Part shown: positions 27,803 to 36,921 of the stretch, one piece after another
Position numbering within the stretch: position 1 is the first letter of the stretch
How the letters are laid out: every line of letters begins with the position of its first letter
Assembly: GCF_013450155.1 (NCBI RefSeq)
Contig: NZ_JACCKD010000002.1
Coordinates: 238,531-302,530, forward strand
DNA from: Haloechinothrix aidingensis
Lineage (GTDB): Bacteria > Actinomycetota > Actinomycetes > Mycobacteriales > Pseudonocardiaceae
Length of the DNA stretch: 64,000 nt
Direction: 5' to 3'
The notes under the pieces: model-generated
Told to the model about the DNA's origin: nothing
Databases searched by the model: none
What the model saw: the letters and a program-made list of their open reading frames with translations, nothing else
Program-made: the position numbers and the translations under genes

Positions 27803-30385
27803 TCACGACGCCACCACCTTGCCCAGCTCGGCCTGACTCGCCAGCAGCTCATGGTATGGCAAGACGCGCACGGCGTACCCGAGCGAGCCCGCGTGCGGCA
27901 GCGGCACCGTCGCGGTGAACCTGCCGTCCCCGGCGTGGCTCATCGAGGTGGTCACGACTTCGTGCAGGTCGTCGTTGTCGTCCACGGTGCCGAGCACGGC
28001 CTGCACGTCGACCTCGTCCGGCGCGAGGCCGGCCAGCTCGACACGTGCCGCGATGTGTACCGGCGCGCCCACGACCAGCTCGGCGGGCGGGTCCGAGCCG
28101 ATCTCGGTCTCCAGCACGCGGACCCGGTCCCAGGCCGCGTGGATCCGGCTCCGGTACGCGGCGAGCGAGCGGGCCCCGGCGAACTCGTCGGCTGTCGCGG
28201 CGGCCACCGCGGTGGCCGCGGGGAAGTAGTACTGCTCGACGTACTCGGTGACCATGCGGGACGCCTGCACGCGCGGGGCCAGCGTGGCCAGCGTATGCCG
28301 CACCATCGACATCCATCCGGTCGGTACACCCTCGGTGTCACGCTCGTAGAACAGCGGCGCGATGCGCTGGCCGAGCAGATCGTAGAGGGCTGCCGCCTCG
28401 AGATCATCCCTGCGCAGGGGATCGGTGACGCCGTCGGCTGTGGGGATCGCCCAGCCGTTGCTTCCGTCGTAGCTCTCGTCCCACCAGCCATCCTTGATGG
28501 AGAGGTTCAGGCCACCGTTGAGCGCGGACTTCATGCCCGAGGTGCCGCAGGCCTCCAGGGGCCGCGTGGGGTTGTTCAGCCACAGGTCGCATCCCCAGTA
28601 CAGGTACCTGGCAAGCGACATGTCGTAGTCGGGAAGGAACACGATCCGGTGCCGCACGGCCGGGTCGTCGGCGAACCGGGCGACCTGCTGGATAAGTGCC
28701 TTGCCACCCTCGTCCGCCGGATGCGACTTGCCTGCCACGACCACCTGGATCGGGCGACGGTCGTCGAGCAGGCGTTCGCGGAGCCGCTCGGGGTTGCGCA
28801 GCATCAGGGTCAGGCGCTTGTACGTCGGCACCCTGCGCGCGAACCCGACGGTGAGCACCTCCGGGTCGAAGACCTGGTCGGTCCAGCCCAGCTCGAGCGC
28901 GGAGGCGCCGCGCTGCAGCCACGACTCGCGGATCCGCCGCCTGACCTCGTCGACGAGCCGCCTGCGCAAGCTGCAGCGCAGGTCCCAGAGGTTCCGGTCG
29001 CTGACCTCCTCCAGGCTGCGCGGGCTGCCGTCCTCGTCGTCGCCGAGCAGGGCGCTCATCTCCCTGGCCAGCCAGGTCGGGCCGTGCACCCCGTTGGTCA
29101 CCGAGGAGATCGGGATCTCCTCGACAGGGAATCCCGGCCACAACCCGGTGAACATGCTCCGTGACACGCGCCCGTGCAGGGCCGATACCCCGTTCGCGCG
29201 CTGCGCCAGCCGCAAACCCATATGCGCCATATTGAACATGCCGGGGTTGCGCTCCTCCCCGAGCCGCACGATCTGGTCCACATCGATACCGGGGACGAGC
29301 TTGCCGTCCCCGAAGTAGCGCTGGATCTGCTCGAGCGGGAACCGGTCGATCCCTGCGGGCACCGGGGTGTGCGTGGTGAACACGGTCCCCGCGCGGACCG
29401 CTGGGACCGCCTCGGCGAAGCTCAGGCCGGAACCGGTGATCAGCTCGTGGGCGCGCTCGAGGCCGAGGAACCCCGCGTGACCCTCGTTGGTGTGAAAGAC
29501 CTCGGGGTCGGGATGGCCTGCCAGTTCGCAGTACCGGCGCACCGCCCGCACGCCTCCGATACCGGCAAGGATCTCCTGGCGGATGCGGTGCTCGGAATCC
29601 CCTCCGTACAGCCGGTCGGTCACTTCCCGGAGGTCGCTGTCATTGCTGTCCACATCGGAGTCCAATAGCAGCAACGGAACCCTGCCGACCTGCGCGACCC
29701 AGATCTGCGCGCGCAGCTCCCGCTCCCCGGGCATGGCGACGCCGACGTGTACGGTCTCGCCGTCCGGACCGGTCAGCAGCTCCAGCGGCAGCCCGTTGGG
29801 GTCGATCACCGGGTAGTGCTCGACCTGCCACCCGTCGGTGGACAGCGTTTGCCTGAAGTACCCCGACCGGTAGAGCAGCCCCACCCCGATCAACGGCACT
29901 CCCAGGTCGGAAGCCGCCTTGAGGTGGTCGGCCGCCAGCACGCCGAGCCCTCCCGAGTAGTTCGGCAACGCCTCGGTGACCCCGAACTCCATCGAGAAGT
30001 ACGCCACGCACCGCGGGGCGCGGTAACTCGAGCCGCCACGCGAGTCGCCCGCCGGGCCGCCGCCCGGGGCCAGCTCCTGTGCCCGTCGCTGGTACCAGCG
30101 CGGTTCGCGCAGGTACTTCTCGAGGTCGTCGACCGCGGCGTGCGCGCGACCGAGGAAGTCGGGGTCCGCGGCGAGCTCCTCCAGCCGTGCCGGGGACAGC
30201 TCGGTGAGGATACGCAGCGGGTCCCCGCCGACGCGCTGGGCGAGCTCGCCGTCCATCGAGGCGAACAGGTCCCGGGTCTGCGGGTGCCAGGTCCATCGCA
30301 GGTTCGTCGCGAGCCTGCTCAGTCCCGCGAGTGGCTCGGGCACGCTGGCGCGCACAGTGAACCGTCGGACAGCCTTCATAACCAT
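27803..30385 (-). CDS. glgP: Alpha-glucan (maltodextrin/glycogen) phosphorylase
   Basis: 860 residues from ATG 30385 (ATG 30379 is an alternative; no clear ribosome binding site). It releases glucose-1-phosphate from alpha-1,4-glucans. Family marks include an N-terminal DUF3417-type domain (RRFTVRASVPEPL...LATNLRWTWHP), VAYFSMEFGVTEALPNYSGGLGVLAADHLK and the PLP-binding Lys in EACGTSGMKSALNGG. The length equals the actinobacterial GlgP. It turns over the glucan made by the GH57/GT4 pair encoded about 15 kb away. Confidence 0.95.
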   Translation of the reverse strand: MVMKAVRRFTVRASVPEPLAGLSRLATNLRWTWHPQTRDLFASMDGELAQRVGGDPLRILTELSPARLEELAADPDFLGRAHAAVDDLEKYLREPRWYQRRAQELAPGGGPAGDSRGGSSYRAPRCVAYFSMEFGVTEALPNYSGGLGVLAADHLKAASDLGVPLIGVGLLYRSGYFRQTLSTDGWQVEHYPVIDPNGLPLELLTGPDGETVHVGVAMPGERELRAQIWVAQVGRVPLLLLDSDVDSNDSDLREVTDRLYGGDSEHRIRQEILAGIGGVRAVRRYCELAGHPDPEVFHTNEGHAGFLGLERAHELITGSGLSFAEAVPAVRAGTVFTTHTPVPAGIDRFPLEQIQRYFGDGKLVPGIDVDQIVRLGEERNPGMFNMAHMGLRLAQRANGVSALHGRVSRSMFTGLWPGFPVEEIPISSVTNGVHGPTWLAREMSALLGDDEDGSPRSLEEVSDRNLWDLRCSLRRRLVDEVRRRIRESWLQRGASALELGWTDQVFDPEVLTVGFARRVPTYKRLTLMLRNPERLRERLLDDRRPIQVVVAGKSHPADEGGKALIQQVARFADDPAVRHRIVFLPDYDMSLARYLYWGCDLWLNNPTRPLEACGTSGMKSALNGGLNLSIKDGWWDESYDGSNGWAIPTADGVTDPLRRDDLEAAALYDLLGQRIAPLFYERDTEGVPTGWMSMVRHTLATLAPRVQASRMVTEYVEQYYFPAATAVAAATADEFAGARSLAAYRSRIHAAWDRVRVLETEIGSDPPAELVVGAPVHIAARVELAGLAPDEVDVQAVLGTVDDNDDLHEVVTTSMSHAGDGRFTATVPLPHAGSLGYAVRVLPYHELLASQAELGKVVAS

Positions 30386-30521
30386 GCAGCGTAGTCGGGA
30401 CGGGTGCCACGGGCCGCACGGCTCGCCCCGCGGCACGCAATCGACCCCGTGGCGGCACCGGCGCGGTAGAGTTCCCGGCCGGCAGGCTAGCAGCGTACGA
30501 CGATCCCCTGGGGGGCTGCCA

Positions 30522-32015
30522 GTGAGCATGACGACACCGCATCGTCTCGGGAGGCGACGCACCGCGCTGATCGCCATGGTCGGCGCGGTCACGCTGGCCA
30601 TGGCGGCGTGCGGTGACGGCCCGGCCCCGGGTCGGGCCGTCACCGAGGGCGACATCGGCGGCCTGCCCGTCTCGCACTTCGACAGCGGGCTCAAAGAGGC
30701 GGCACCCGGCCCGACCATCGACGTCGACAACGTGACCGACGGCCCGATCGACACGGTGGCATCCTCAGCGAGCCAGGACGTCGAGCGGTACTGGAGCGCG
30801 AGCCTGCCCGACCGGTTCGGCACCACGTTCGAGCCGGTCGAGCGGCTGGTCTCCTACGACTCCGGCACCGACGACTTCCTGATCTGCGGCGCGAGCGTGC
30901 AGGGCCTGGTCAACGCGTTCTACTGCCCGGAGGAGGACACCGTCGGGTGGGACCGAGGGGCCCTGTTCCCGCTGCTGGACGACCAGTTCGGACCGATCGG
31001 CGTGCTCACCGTGCTGGCACACGAGTACGGACACGTCGTACAGCACAGGCTGGGCGAGCTCGCCGGGATCTCCGCGGTAACCCCCACGATCGTCAAGGAG
31101 CTGCAGGCGGACTGCTTCACCGGCAACTACTTCCGCTGGGTGGCCGAGGACGAGAGCGAGTTCTTCGAAGTATCCACTTCGGAAGGTATCAACCAGGCGC
31201 TGAGCGCGCTGCACTTCGTGCGGGACGCCCCCGGCGACCTGCGGCACGACATCGACGCGCACGGTACGGCCTTCGACCGCACCTACGCGTTCCAGGTGGG
31301 TTTCGAGAAGGACCCCGGCGCGTGTGTCGAGATCGACGAGCAGGCGGTCGACGAGCGCACGACGCAGTACACGTTCAGCGAGCAGGACAACCGCGAAGGC
31401 GACCTGCCGCTCACCGAGGACACCGTGGAGCTGGCGCTGGACAGCCTGGACGCGGCCTTCGACGACGTCGTCGCGGAGCGTCCTGAGGTGCTCACCGACT
31501 CGGGCGGGACCTGCCCGGACGGCACGGGCACCCCGCCGCTGTCCTACTGCCCCGGTGACGGCACTGACGCCTCCGGCACGGTAGACGCTGCCATCGCCAT
31601 CGACATCGACGAGCTGGCCACGCTCGCCGAGCCGATCGACCAGCGGGCCGAGTGGGAAGGCAGGGAGGTCGAGGGGTACGGCGACTTCGCCGTGTTCGCC
31701 GCGCTGGCCTCGCGTTACGCGATGGGCGTCCAGCAGGCCGCTGACGTCCCACTGGACGAGCTCGATGCCGGCCTGCGCGCGGCCTGCTACGTGGGCGCGT
31801 GGGCGAACTTCGCCAATGAGCCACGCGCGCGGGACCGGATCCTGCGGCTGTCCCCCGGCGACCTCGACGAGGCGATCCTGGAGATGCTCCGGCAGGACAG
31901 CCTGATCGCCTCCACCGTCGACGGGATCCCGGTGCCGGGCGGCTTCGCCAGGGTCGAGGCATTGCGCACCGGTTTCGTGGACGGCCGGCAGGGCTGCCGC
32001 GACACCGCGGGGTAG
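30522..32015 (+). CDS. Zinc-metallopeptidase lipoprotein (neutral zinc metallopeptidase family)
   Basis: 497 residues from GTG 30522 (GGGGG 6 nt upstream; ATG 30528 is an alternative). The signal sequence ends in a lipobox (VTLAMAAC), so the protein should be anchored on the outer face of the membrane. The zinc motif HEYGH occurs at residues 167-171, with a downstream KELQADCFTGNYF supplying the third ligand, as in the YpfJ-type zinc metallopeptidase family. The C-terminal half (residues about 350-497) is an additional acidic domain of unknown role. It is divergent from glgP and alone in its transcription unit. Confidence 0.85.
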   Translation: MSMTTPHRLGRRRTALIAMVGAVTLAMAACGDGPAPGRAVTEGDIGGLPVSHFDSGLKEAAPGPTIDVDNVTDGPIDTVASSASQDVERYWSASLPDRFGTTFEPVERLVSYDSGTDDFLICGASVQGLVNAFYCPEEDTVGWDRGALFPLLDDQFGPIGVLTVLAHEYGHVVQHRLGELAGISAVTPTIVKELQADCFTGNYFRWVAEDESEFFEVSTSEGINQALSALHFVRDAPGDLRHDIDAHGTAFDRTYAFQVGFEKDPGACVEIDEQAVDERTTQYTFSEQDNREGDLPLTEDTVELALDSLDAAFDDVVAERPEVLTDSGGTCPDGTGTPPLSYCPGDGTDASGTVDAAIAIDIDELATLAEPIDQRAEWEGREVEGYGDFAVFAALASRYAMGVQQAADVPLDELDAGLRAACYVGAWANFANEPRARDRILRLSPGDLDEAILEMLRQDSLIASTVDGIPVPGGFARVEALRTGFVDGRQGCRDTAG

Positions 32016-32140
32016 CTCCCCGATCCCGCCGCGGCGGTCACGCGAACCCGCAGGTCGAAGCCCAGAAAGCGGCCGCAGGCGCATCCTCGGTCGTGGGACC
32101 TCTTCCCGTTGACGCGTGGCCCTCGTATGCCGCACACTGG

Positions 32141-32155
32141 TTGCGTAGTGCACAA
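32141..32155. promoter_or_regulatory. GntR operator candidate upstream of GcvT-like gene
   Basis: TTGCGTA-G-TGCACAA: the left half is identical to the perfect palindrome before the GntR gene (36127-36141) and the right half is degenerate. A further ACGCAA half-site lies at 32168-32173. The site is 67 nt upstream of the GcvT-like start. Confidence 0.6.
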
Positions 32156-32221
32156 CCGTTGGGGATGACGCAACATATGCCGGTCCCTATCGCAGCCGTT
32201 ACGAGAGCGCAAGGAGGCGCC

Positions 32222-33448
32222 ATGGCCGAGGTACTCGATCCGCGGATCAGCACGGCACCCATCGACGAGCCGGCCAAGCAGGTTGTCGAGAACCCCCGGG
32301 TCATGCTGTACACGCGGCTGCGAAAGTCCCCGTATTTCTGGAAGTCGCGTGCGCACGGCGTGGCGATGTACAGCGTGTACAACCACACCTACCACCCGCG
32401 GCACTACGGAGACCCGGTCGGCGAGTACTGGGCCCTGCTCAACGACGTGACCATCTGGGACGTCGGGGTCGAGCGCCAGGTCGAGATCTCCGGGCCGGAC
32501 GCGTTCGACTTCACCAACATGCTCATCCCGCGCGACCTGTCCAAGTGTGCGGTCGGCCAGTGCAAGTACGTCTTCATCACCGCACCGGACGGCGGCATCA
32601 TCAACGACCCCGTCCTGCTGCGCCTCGAGGAGAACAGGTTCTGGCTCTCGCTGGCCGACAGCGACGTCCGGCTGTGGGCCATGGGACTGGCGCACGCGGG
32701 CGGCTGGGACGTGCGGATCGAGGAGGTCGACGTCGCTCCCATCCAGGTGCAGGGCCCGAGGTCGCGTGAGGTCATGGTCGACCTGTTCGGCGAGTCGATC
32801 CTGGACGTGCCGTACTACTACCTGCGCCACTACACGCTGCACGGTATGGACGTGGTCGTCAGCCGCACCGGCTACACCGCCGAGCTCGGCTACGAGATCT
32901 ACCTCTACAACGCGAGCAGGGACGCGGGCCGGCTGTGGGACGCCGTCTGGCAGGCGGGCGAGCCGCACGGGATGCGCCCGATCGGTCCCTGCCATATTCG
33001 CAGGATCGAAGCGGGCATGCTCTCCTACGGCTCCGACATCACCCTGGACACCAACCCCATGGAGGTCGGGTACGACTACAACTGGATGGTCGACCTCGAC
33101 CAGAAGGCCGACTTCATCGGCAAGGACGCGCTGAGGCGCATCCGCGCGGAAGGCGTCTCCCGGATCATGGTCGGGGTCGAGATCGACGGTGACCCGCTCG
33201 GCACGTACAACGACGGGTCGATGATCGAACGCTTCCCCGTGCTTTCCGAGGACGGCACCGCCGTCGGCAACGTGAGCAGCGCCTGCCACTCGCCCCGGCT
33301 GGAACGCAACATCGGCCTGGCCATGGTGCCCATCGAGTTCAGCGAGCTGGGCACGAAGGTGGGAATCGAGACGCCGAACGGGTTGCGCAACGGCGAGGTG
33401 GTGGAGAAGCCCTTCGTCGACCCCCGCAAGCAGACCCCGAAGGGCTGA
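32222..33448 (+). CDS. GcvT/DmdA-family tetrahydrofolate-dependent methyltransferase (demethylase)
   Basis: 408 residues from ATG 32222 (AAGGAGG upstream). The GcvT fold is shown by WDVGVERQVEISGPDAFDF, QCKYVFITAPDGGIINDP, SRTGYTAELGYEIYLYN, and C-terminal FIGKDAL with a barrel domain. Its N-terminal half resembles dimethylsulfoniopropionate demethylase (DmdA) and aromatic O-demethylases of the GcvT family, which move a methyl group to tetrahydrofolate. The next genes (MetF-like, formate-THF ligase) oxidise that methyl group, so a demethylase role is strongly suggested. The methylated substrate is unknown. An operator-like palindrome lies in the 206-nt upstream gap. Confidence 0.82.
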   Translation: MAEVLDPRISTAPIDEPAKQVVENPRVMLYTRLRKSPYFWKSRAHGVAMYSVYNHTYHPRHYGDPVGEYWALLNDVTIWDVGVERQVEISGPDAFDFTNMLIPRDLSKCAVGQCKYVFITAPDGGIINDPVLLRLEENRFWLSLADSDVRLWAMGLAHAGGWDVRIEEVDVAPIQVQGPRSREVMVDLFGESILDVPYYYLRHYTLHGMDVVVSRTGYTAELGYEIYLYNASRDAGRLWDAVWQAGEPHGMRPIGPCHIRRIEAGMLSYGSDITLDTNPMEVGYDYNWMVDLDQKADFIGKDALRRIRAEGVSRIMVGVEIDGDPLGTYNDGSMIERFPVLSEDGTAVGNVSSACHSPRLERNIGLAMVPIEFSELGTKVGIETPNGLRNGEVVEKPFVDPRKQTPKG

Positions 33449-33521
33449 GGGCCGGCACCCCTATCCCGCGGGCCGATCCCACTCGACCGACCACGACCAT
33501 CCACCGACCGAGGAGCCGAGC

Positions 33522-34379
33522 ATGGCACGGACCGACTCCCGTCCCCGCAGGCGCAGGGCCGTAGCGGGGCTGCTGGAACAGCCCCGCTACGAGGTCATGC
33601 CGTTGTCGAACGTGTTCGACGAGGTCGAGTGCCTGCCGCGCGGCGCCGTGGTCACCGTGACCTCGTCTCCGCACAAGGGTGCCGACGCCACGATCGACCT
33701 GGCCGTGCGATTGGCCGAGCACGGGGTGCGGCCGGTTCCGCACCTCGCTGCCAGGCAGGTGCGCGACAGGGCCGAGCTCGCGGGATTCCTGCACCGGCTG
33801 GAAGCAGCCGGCATCGACAACGTGTTCGTGGTCGGTGGCGACGCGCGGGAACCAGCAGGCGAGTTCGACGACGGCCTGGCGCTGCTCGAGGCGATGGATT
33901 CGATCGGCCACCCGTTCGACCACATCGGAATACCGTCCTACCCGGACGGACACCACGCGATCGACGACGACCGGCTCTGGGCGGCACTCCAGGCGAAACA
34001 GCGGTACGCGACGTACACGGTCACCCAGATGTGCTTCGACGCCGCGACGATCAGCCGGTTCACCCTTGCCCTGCGGCGGCACGGCATCACGCTGCCCATC
34101 TACGCGGGGATTCCCGGCGTCGTGGACATGGCGAAGCTGCTCCGCGTCAGCCTGCGTATCGGCGTCGGTGACTCGCTGCGTTTCGCCCGCGGGAACAAGG
34201 CGGCATCCAGGCGGCTGCTGACCCCGCGCGGGTACCGGCCGGACGCGCTCGTCCGCAAGCTCGGCGCGCACGTACAGGACGGCAAGGCGGAGCTCGCCGG
34301 GCTGCACATCTACACGTTCAACCACGTCGACGCGACCGTGCGCTGGATGCAGACCGCGCGGCGCAAGGTCGCTTCCTGA
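33522..34379 (+). CDS. Methylenetetrahydrofolate reductase-like protein
   Basis: 285 residues from ATG 33522 (GAGGAG upstream). It is a MetF-type TIM barrel: TVTSSPHKGADATIDLAVRL, NVFVVGGDAREP, and YTVTQMCFDAATISRF, the flavin/folate site with the Q-M-C-F-D pattern. Placed between a THF methyltransferase and formate-THF ligase, it probably works in the oxidative direction, turning 5-methyl-THF into methylene-THF. It differs enough from housekeeping MetF to be a dedicated catabolic copy. Confidence 0.84.
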   Translation: MARTDSRPRRRRAVAGLLEQPRYEVMPLSNVFDEVECLPRGAVVTVTSSPHKGADATIDLAVRLAEHGVRPVPHLAARQVRDRAELAGFLHRLEAAGIDNVFVVGGDAREPAGEFDDGLALLEAMDSIGHPFDHIGIPSYPDGHHAIDDDRLWAALQAKQRYATYTVTQMCFDAATISRFTLALRRHGITLPIYAGIPGVVDMAKLLRVSLRIGVGDSLRFARGNKAASRRLLTPRGYRPDALVRKLGAHVQDGKAELAGLHIYTFNHVDATVRWMQTARRKVAS

Positions 34380-34398
34380 TTCCGAGGAGGAACCCCAA

Positions 34399-36096
34399 TT
34401 GGCCATGCCCTCCGACCTCGAGATCTCGCGGCACACCGTGCTCAGGTCACTGGATCGGGTCGCCACCGACCTCGGCATCGGCGATCACCTCGTCGAGCCG
34501 TACGGCCGCAACGTCGCGAAAATCTCCCTGGACGCCATTCCCGAGCGCGACCACGCCGCGCGCGCCAAGTACGTCGTGGTCACGGCCATCACCCCGACCC
34601 CGCTCGGCGAGGGCAAGACCACCACGACGGTCGGTCTCGGCCAAGCGTTCCACTACCTGGACAAGCGCGCGGTGATCGCCGTCCGGCAGCCGTCCCTCGG
34701 GCCGACGTTCGGAATCAAGGGCGGGGCAGCCGGCGGCGGGTACGCCCAGGTCGCGCCGATGGAGTCGCTCAACCTCCACCTGACAGGGGACATCCACGCG
34801 GTCACCTCGGCACACAACCTGCTGGCCGCGATGCTGGACAACCACCTGCACAAGGGCAACGCACTGGGTATCGACCCGCAGTCGATCACATGGCGCCGGG
34901 TGCTGGATTCCAACGACAGGGACCTGCGCCAGATCGTGACCGGGCTCGGCGGCCGGGCCGACGGTATCCCCCGCCAGTCGGGTTTCGACATCACCGCGGC
35001 GAGCGAGGTGATGGCGATACTCGCGCTGGCCACCTCGCTGCAGGACCTGCGCGAACGGCTGGGTCGCATCGTGGTCGGCTACGACTACGACGGCCGGCCC
35101 GTCACAGCCGAGCAGCTCAAGGCTGCCGGGGCGATGTGTGTGCTGCTGCGCGAGGCTCTCAAGCCGAACCTGATGCAGACGCTCGAGCAGTCGCCCGTGC
35201 TCGTCCACTGCGGACCGTTCGGCAACATCGCGCACGGTAATTCGTCGATCGTCGCCGACCGTATCGGCATCCGGGGCTCGGACTACCTGATCACCGAAGC
35301 CGGCTTCGGCGCGGACATGGGTGCGGAACGCTTCTTCAACATCAAGTGCCGCATCTCGGGAATGGTCCCGGACGCCGCGGTGATCGTCGTGACGGTGCGG
35401 GCGCTGAAGGCTCACTCCGGAAGGCATCACGTCGCCGCGGGCAAGCCGCTGCCGGAGGAGCTCCTCGCCGAGAACCCCGATGACGTGCTCGCAGGGGCAG
35501 CGAACCTGCGCAAGCAGATCGAGAACATCCGCATGCACGGCGTGTCCCCTGTGGTGGCGATCAACGCGTTTCCCGGCGACCATGCCAGCGAGCGGCAGGC
35601 GATCGTGGACGTGGCCGCCGACGAGGGCGTGCCGGTCGCCACGAGCACGCACTTCACCGAAGGGGGCAAGGGCTCTGTCGAGCTCGCCGAAGCCGTCGAG
35701 GAGGCCTGCGCGACCAGCTCGGACTTCCGCTTCCTCTACGGCGACGACCTCCCCCTCGCCGACAAGATCGAACGTATCGCGCGGCAGGTGTACGGCGCCG
35801 ACGGCGTGGATATCTCGCCGACGGCGGCCCGGCAGCTGAGCACCTACGAGAGTTGCGGCTTCGGCACGCTACCGGTGTGTATCGCCAAGACCCACCTGTC
35901 GCTGTCGGCCGACCCGGCACGCAAGGGCGCGCCGACAGGCTGGCGGCTTCCCGTCCGGGAGGTACGGGCCTCGGCCGGAGCGGGGTTCATCTACGCGATC
36001 TGCGGGGACATGCGGACCATGCCCGGCCTGTCCTCCTTCCCCGCTGCCGAACAGATCGACATCGACTCGGCGGGTCAGATCGTCGGCCTGTCCTGA
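34399..36096 (+). CDS. fhs: Formate-tetrahydrofolate ligase
   Basis: 565 residues. The start is taken as TTG 34399 because a GAGGAGG lies 8-9 nt before it; ATG 34405 is possible. The P-loop is PTPLGEGKTT (residues about 71-80), with RQPSLGPTFGIKGGAAGGGY and the conserved FNIKCR also present. It interconverts formate, ATP and THF with 10-formyl-THF. In this context it likely releases formate and ATP from one-carbon units derived from methyl groups, as in the ligM/metF/ligH-type demethylation systems. It follows the MetF-like gene after 19 nt. Confidence 0.95.
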   Translation: MAMPSDLEISRHTVLRSLDRVATDLGIGDHLVEPYGRNVAKISLDAIPERDHAARAKYVVVTAITPTPLGEGKTTTTVGLGQAFHYLDKRAVIAVRQPSLGPTFGIKGGAAGGGYAQVAPMESLNLHLTGDIHAVTSAHNLLAAMLDNHLHKGNALGIDPQSITWRRVLDSNDRDLRQIVTGLGGRADGIPRQSGFDITAASEVMAILALATSLQDLRERLGRIVVGYDYDGRPVTAEQLKAAGAMCVLLREALKPNLMQTLEQSPVLVHCGPFGNIAHGNSSIVADRIGIRGSDYLITEAGFGADMGAERFFNIKCRISGMVPDAAVIVVTVRALKAHSGRHHVAAGKPLPEELLAENPDDVLAGAANLRKQIENIRMHGVSPVVAINAFPGDHASERQAIVDVAADEGVPVATSTHFTEGGKGSVELAEAVEEACATSSDFRFLYGDDLPLADKIERIARQVYGADGVDISPTAARQLSTYESCGFGTLPVCIAKTHLSLSADPARKGAPTGWRLPVREVRASAGAGFIYAICGDMRTMPGLSSFPAAEQIDIDSAGQIVGLS

Positions 36097-36126
36097 AAGA
36101 TCCGGGTGTTCCCTATGAAGCAACCG

Positions 36127-36141
36127 TTGCGTATTACGCAA
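36127..36141. promoter_or_regulatory. Perfect 15-bp palindrome upstream of GntR gene
   Basis: TTGCGTA-T-TACGCAA, 23 nt before the GntR start. It is probably the autoregulatory operator. The related site at 32141 precedes the first enzyme gene. Confidence 0.7.
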
Positions 36142-36164
36142 GATATATCTACCATGTATCAGTG

Positions 36165-36875
36165 ATGGACATCACACTTCGGCACCGGTCGTCAGGCGGC
36201 TACGAGCTGCCTGACCTGATCACGCTCGAGCCCGGCAGGCGTAGCGCGGGCAGTCTCAGCGAGATGGCCTACTACCTGCTCAGGGACCGATTGATCACCC
36301 TGGAGATCCCCCCGGGGGCGACCATCGACGAGCGTGCGCTGCAGGCCGACCTCGGCCTCGGGCGGACGCCGGTGCGGGAGGCCCTGCGCAGGCTCGCCGA
36401 CGACCGGCTCGTCCATGTGGTCCCGCGACGGGGGATGTTCGCCCGCCATGTCGATCTCGGTGACCTCAGCGCCATCAGCGAGATCCGCATCGAGTTCGAG
36501 TCCTATGCCGCATACCTGGCGGCCAACCGGGCGACCGCCGCCGACCGGAACGCCATCGCCGACATGCTCGGCGAGCTCGACGCGGCACGGGAGGCAACGG
36601 ACCACCGCGAGCTGATCCGGCTGGACCTGCGCACCCACCGCATCGTGCACCGGGCGGCCCACAACGCCTACCTGGCCGCCACTCTCGAGGAGTACTACGT
36701 GCACAGCTTGCGGATGTGGTTCCTCGTCCTGGACAGGGTCCAACGACTCGACCGGGCCGTCGAGGAGCACCGCGAGCTACTGGCCGCGGTACTCGAAGGC
36801 AACGCACACGCCGCCGAGCAGATCCTGCGAAAACACGTCGCCGCGTTCGAAGGCGAGATACGGGCAGTGCTTTGA
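36165..36875 (+). CDS. GntR-family (FadR-type) regulator of the one-carbon module
   Basis: 236 residues from ATG 36165. The winged helix-turn-helix occupies residues 30-95 (MAYYLLRDRLITLEIPPGATIDERALQADLGLGRTPVREALRRL), and an all-helical FCD ligand-binding domain follows with conserved His residues for a metal/acid ligand (DLRTHRIVHRAAHNAY, EEHRELLAAV). It sits inside the demethylation cluster, and a perfect palindrome lies immediately upstream. The effector is probably a pathway substrate or intermediate. Confidence 0.88.
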   Translation: MDITLRHRSSGGYELPDLITLEPGRRSAGSLSEMAYYLLRDRLITLEIPPGATIDERALQADLGLGRTPVREALRRLADDRLVHVVPRRGMFARHVDLGDLSAISEIRIEFESYAAYLAANRATAADRNAIADMLGELDAAREATDHRELIRLDLRTHRIVHRAAHNAYLAATLEEYYVHSLRMWFLVLDRVQRLDRAVEEHRELLAAVLEGNAHAAEQILRKHVAAFEGEIRAVL

Positions 36876-36921
36876 CGCCGTGTCGCCTCCACCGTCCACA
36901 AGACCACCGATTGGAGTTGCC

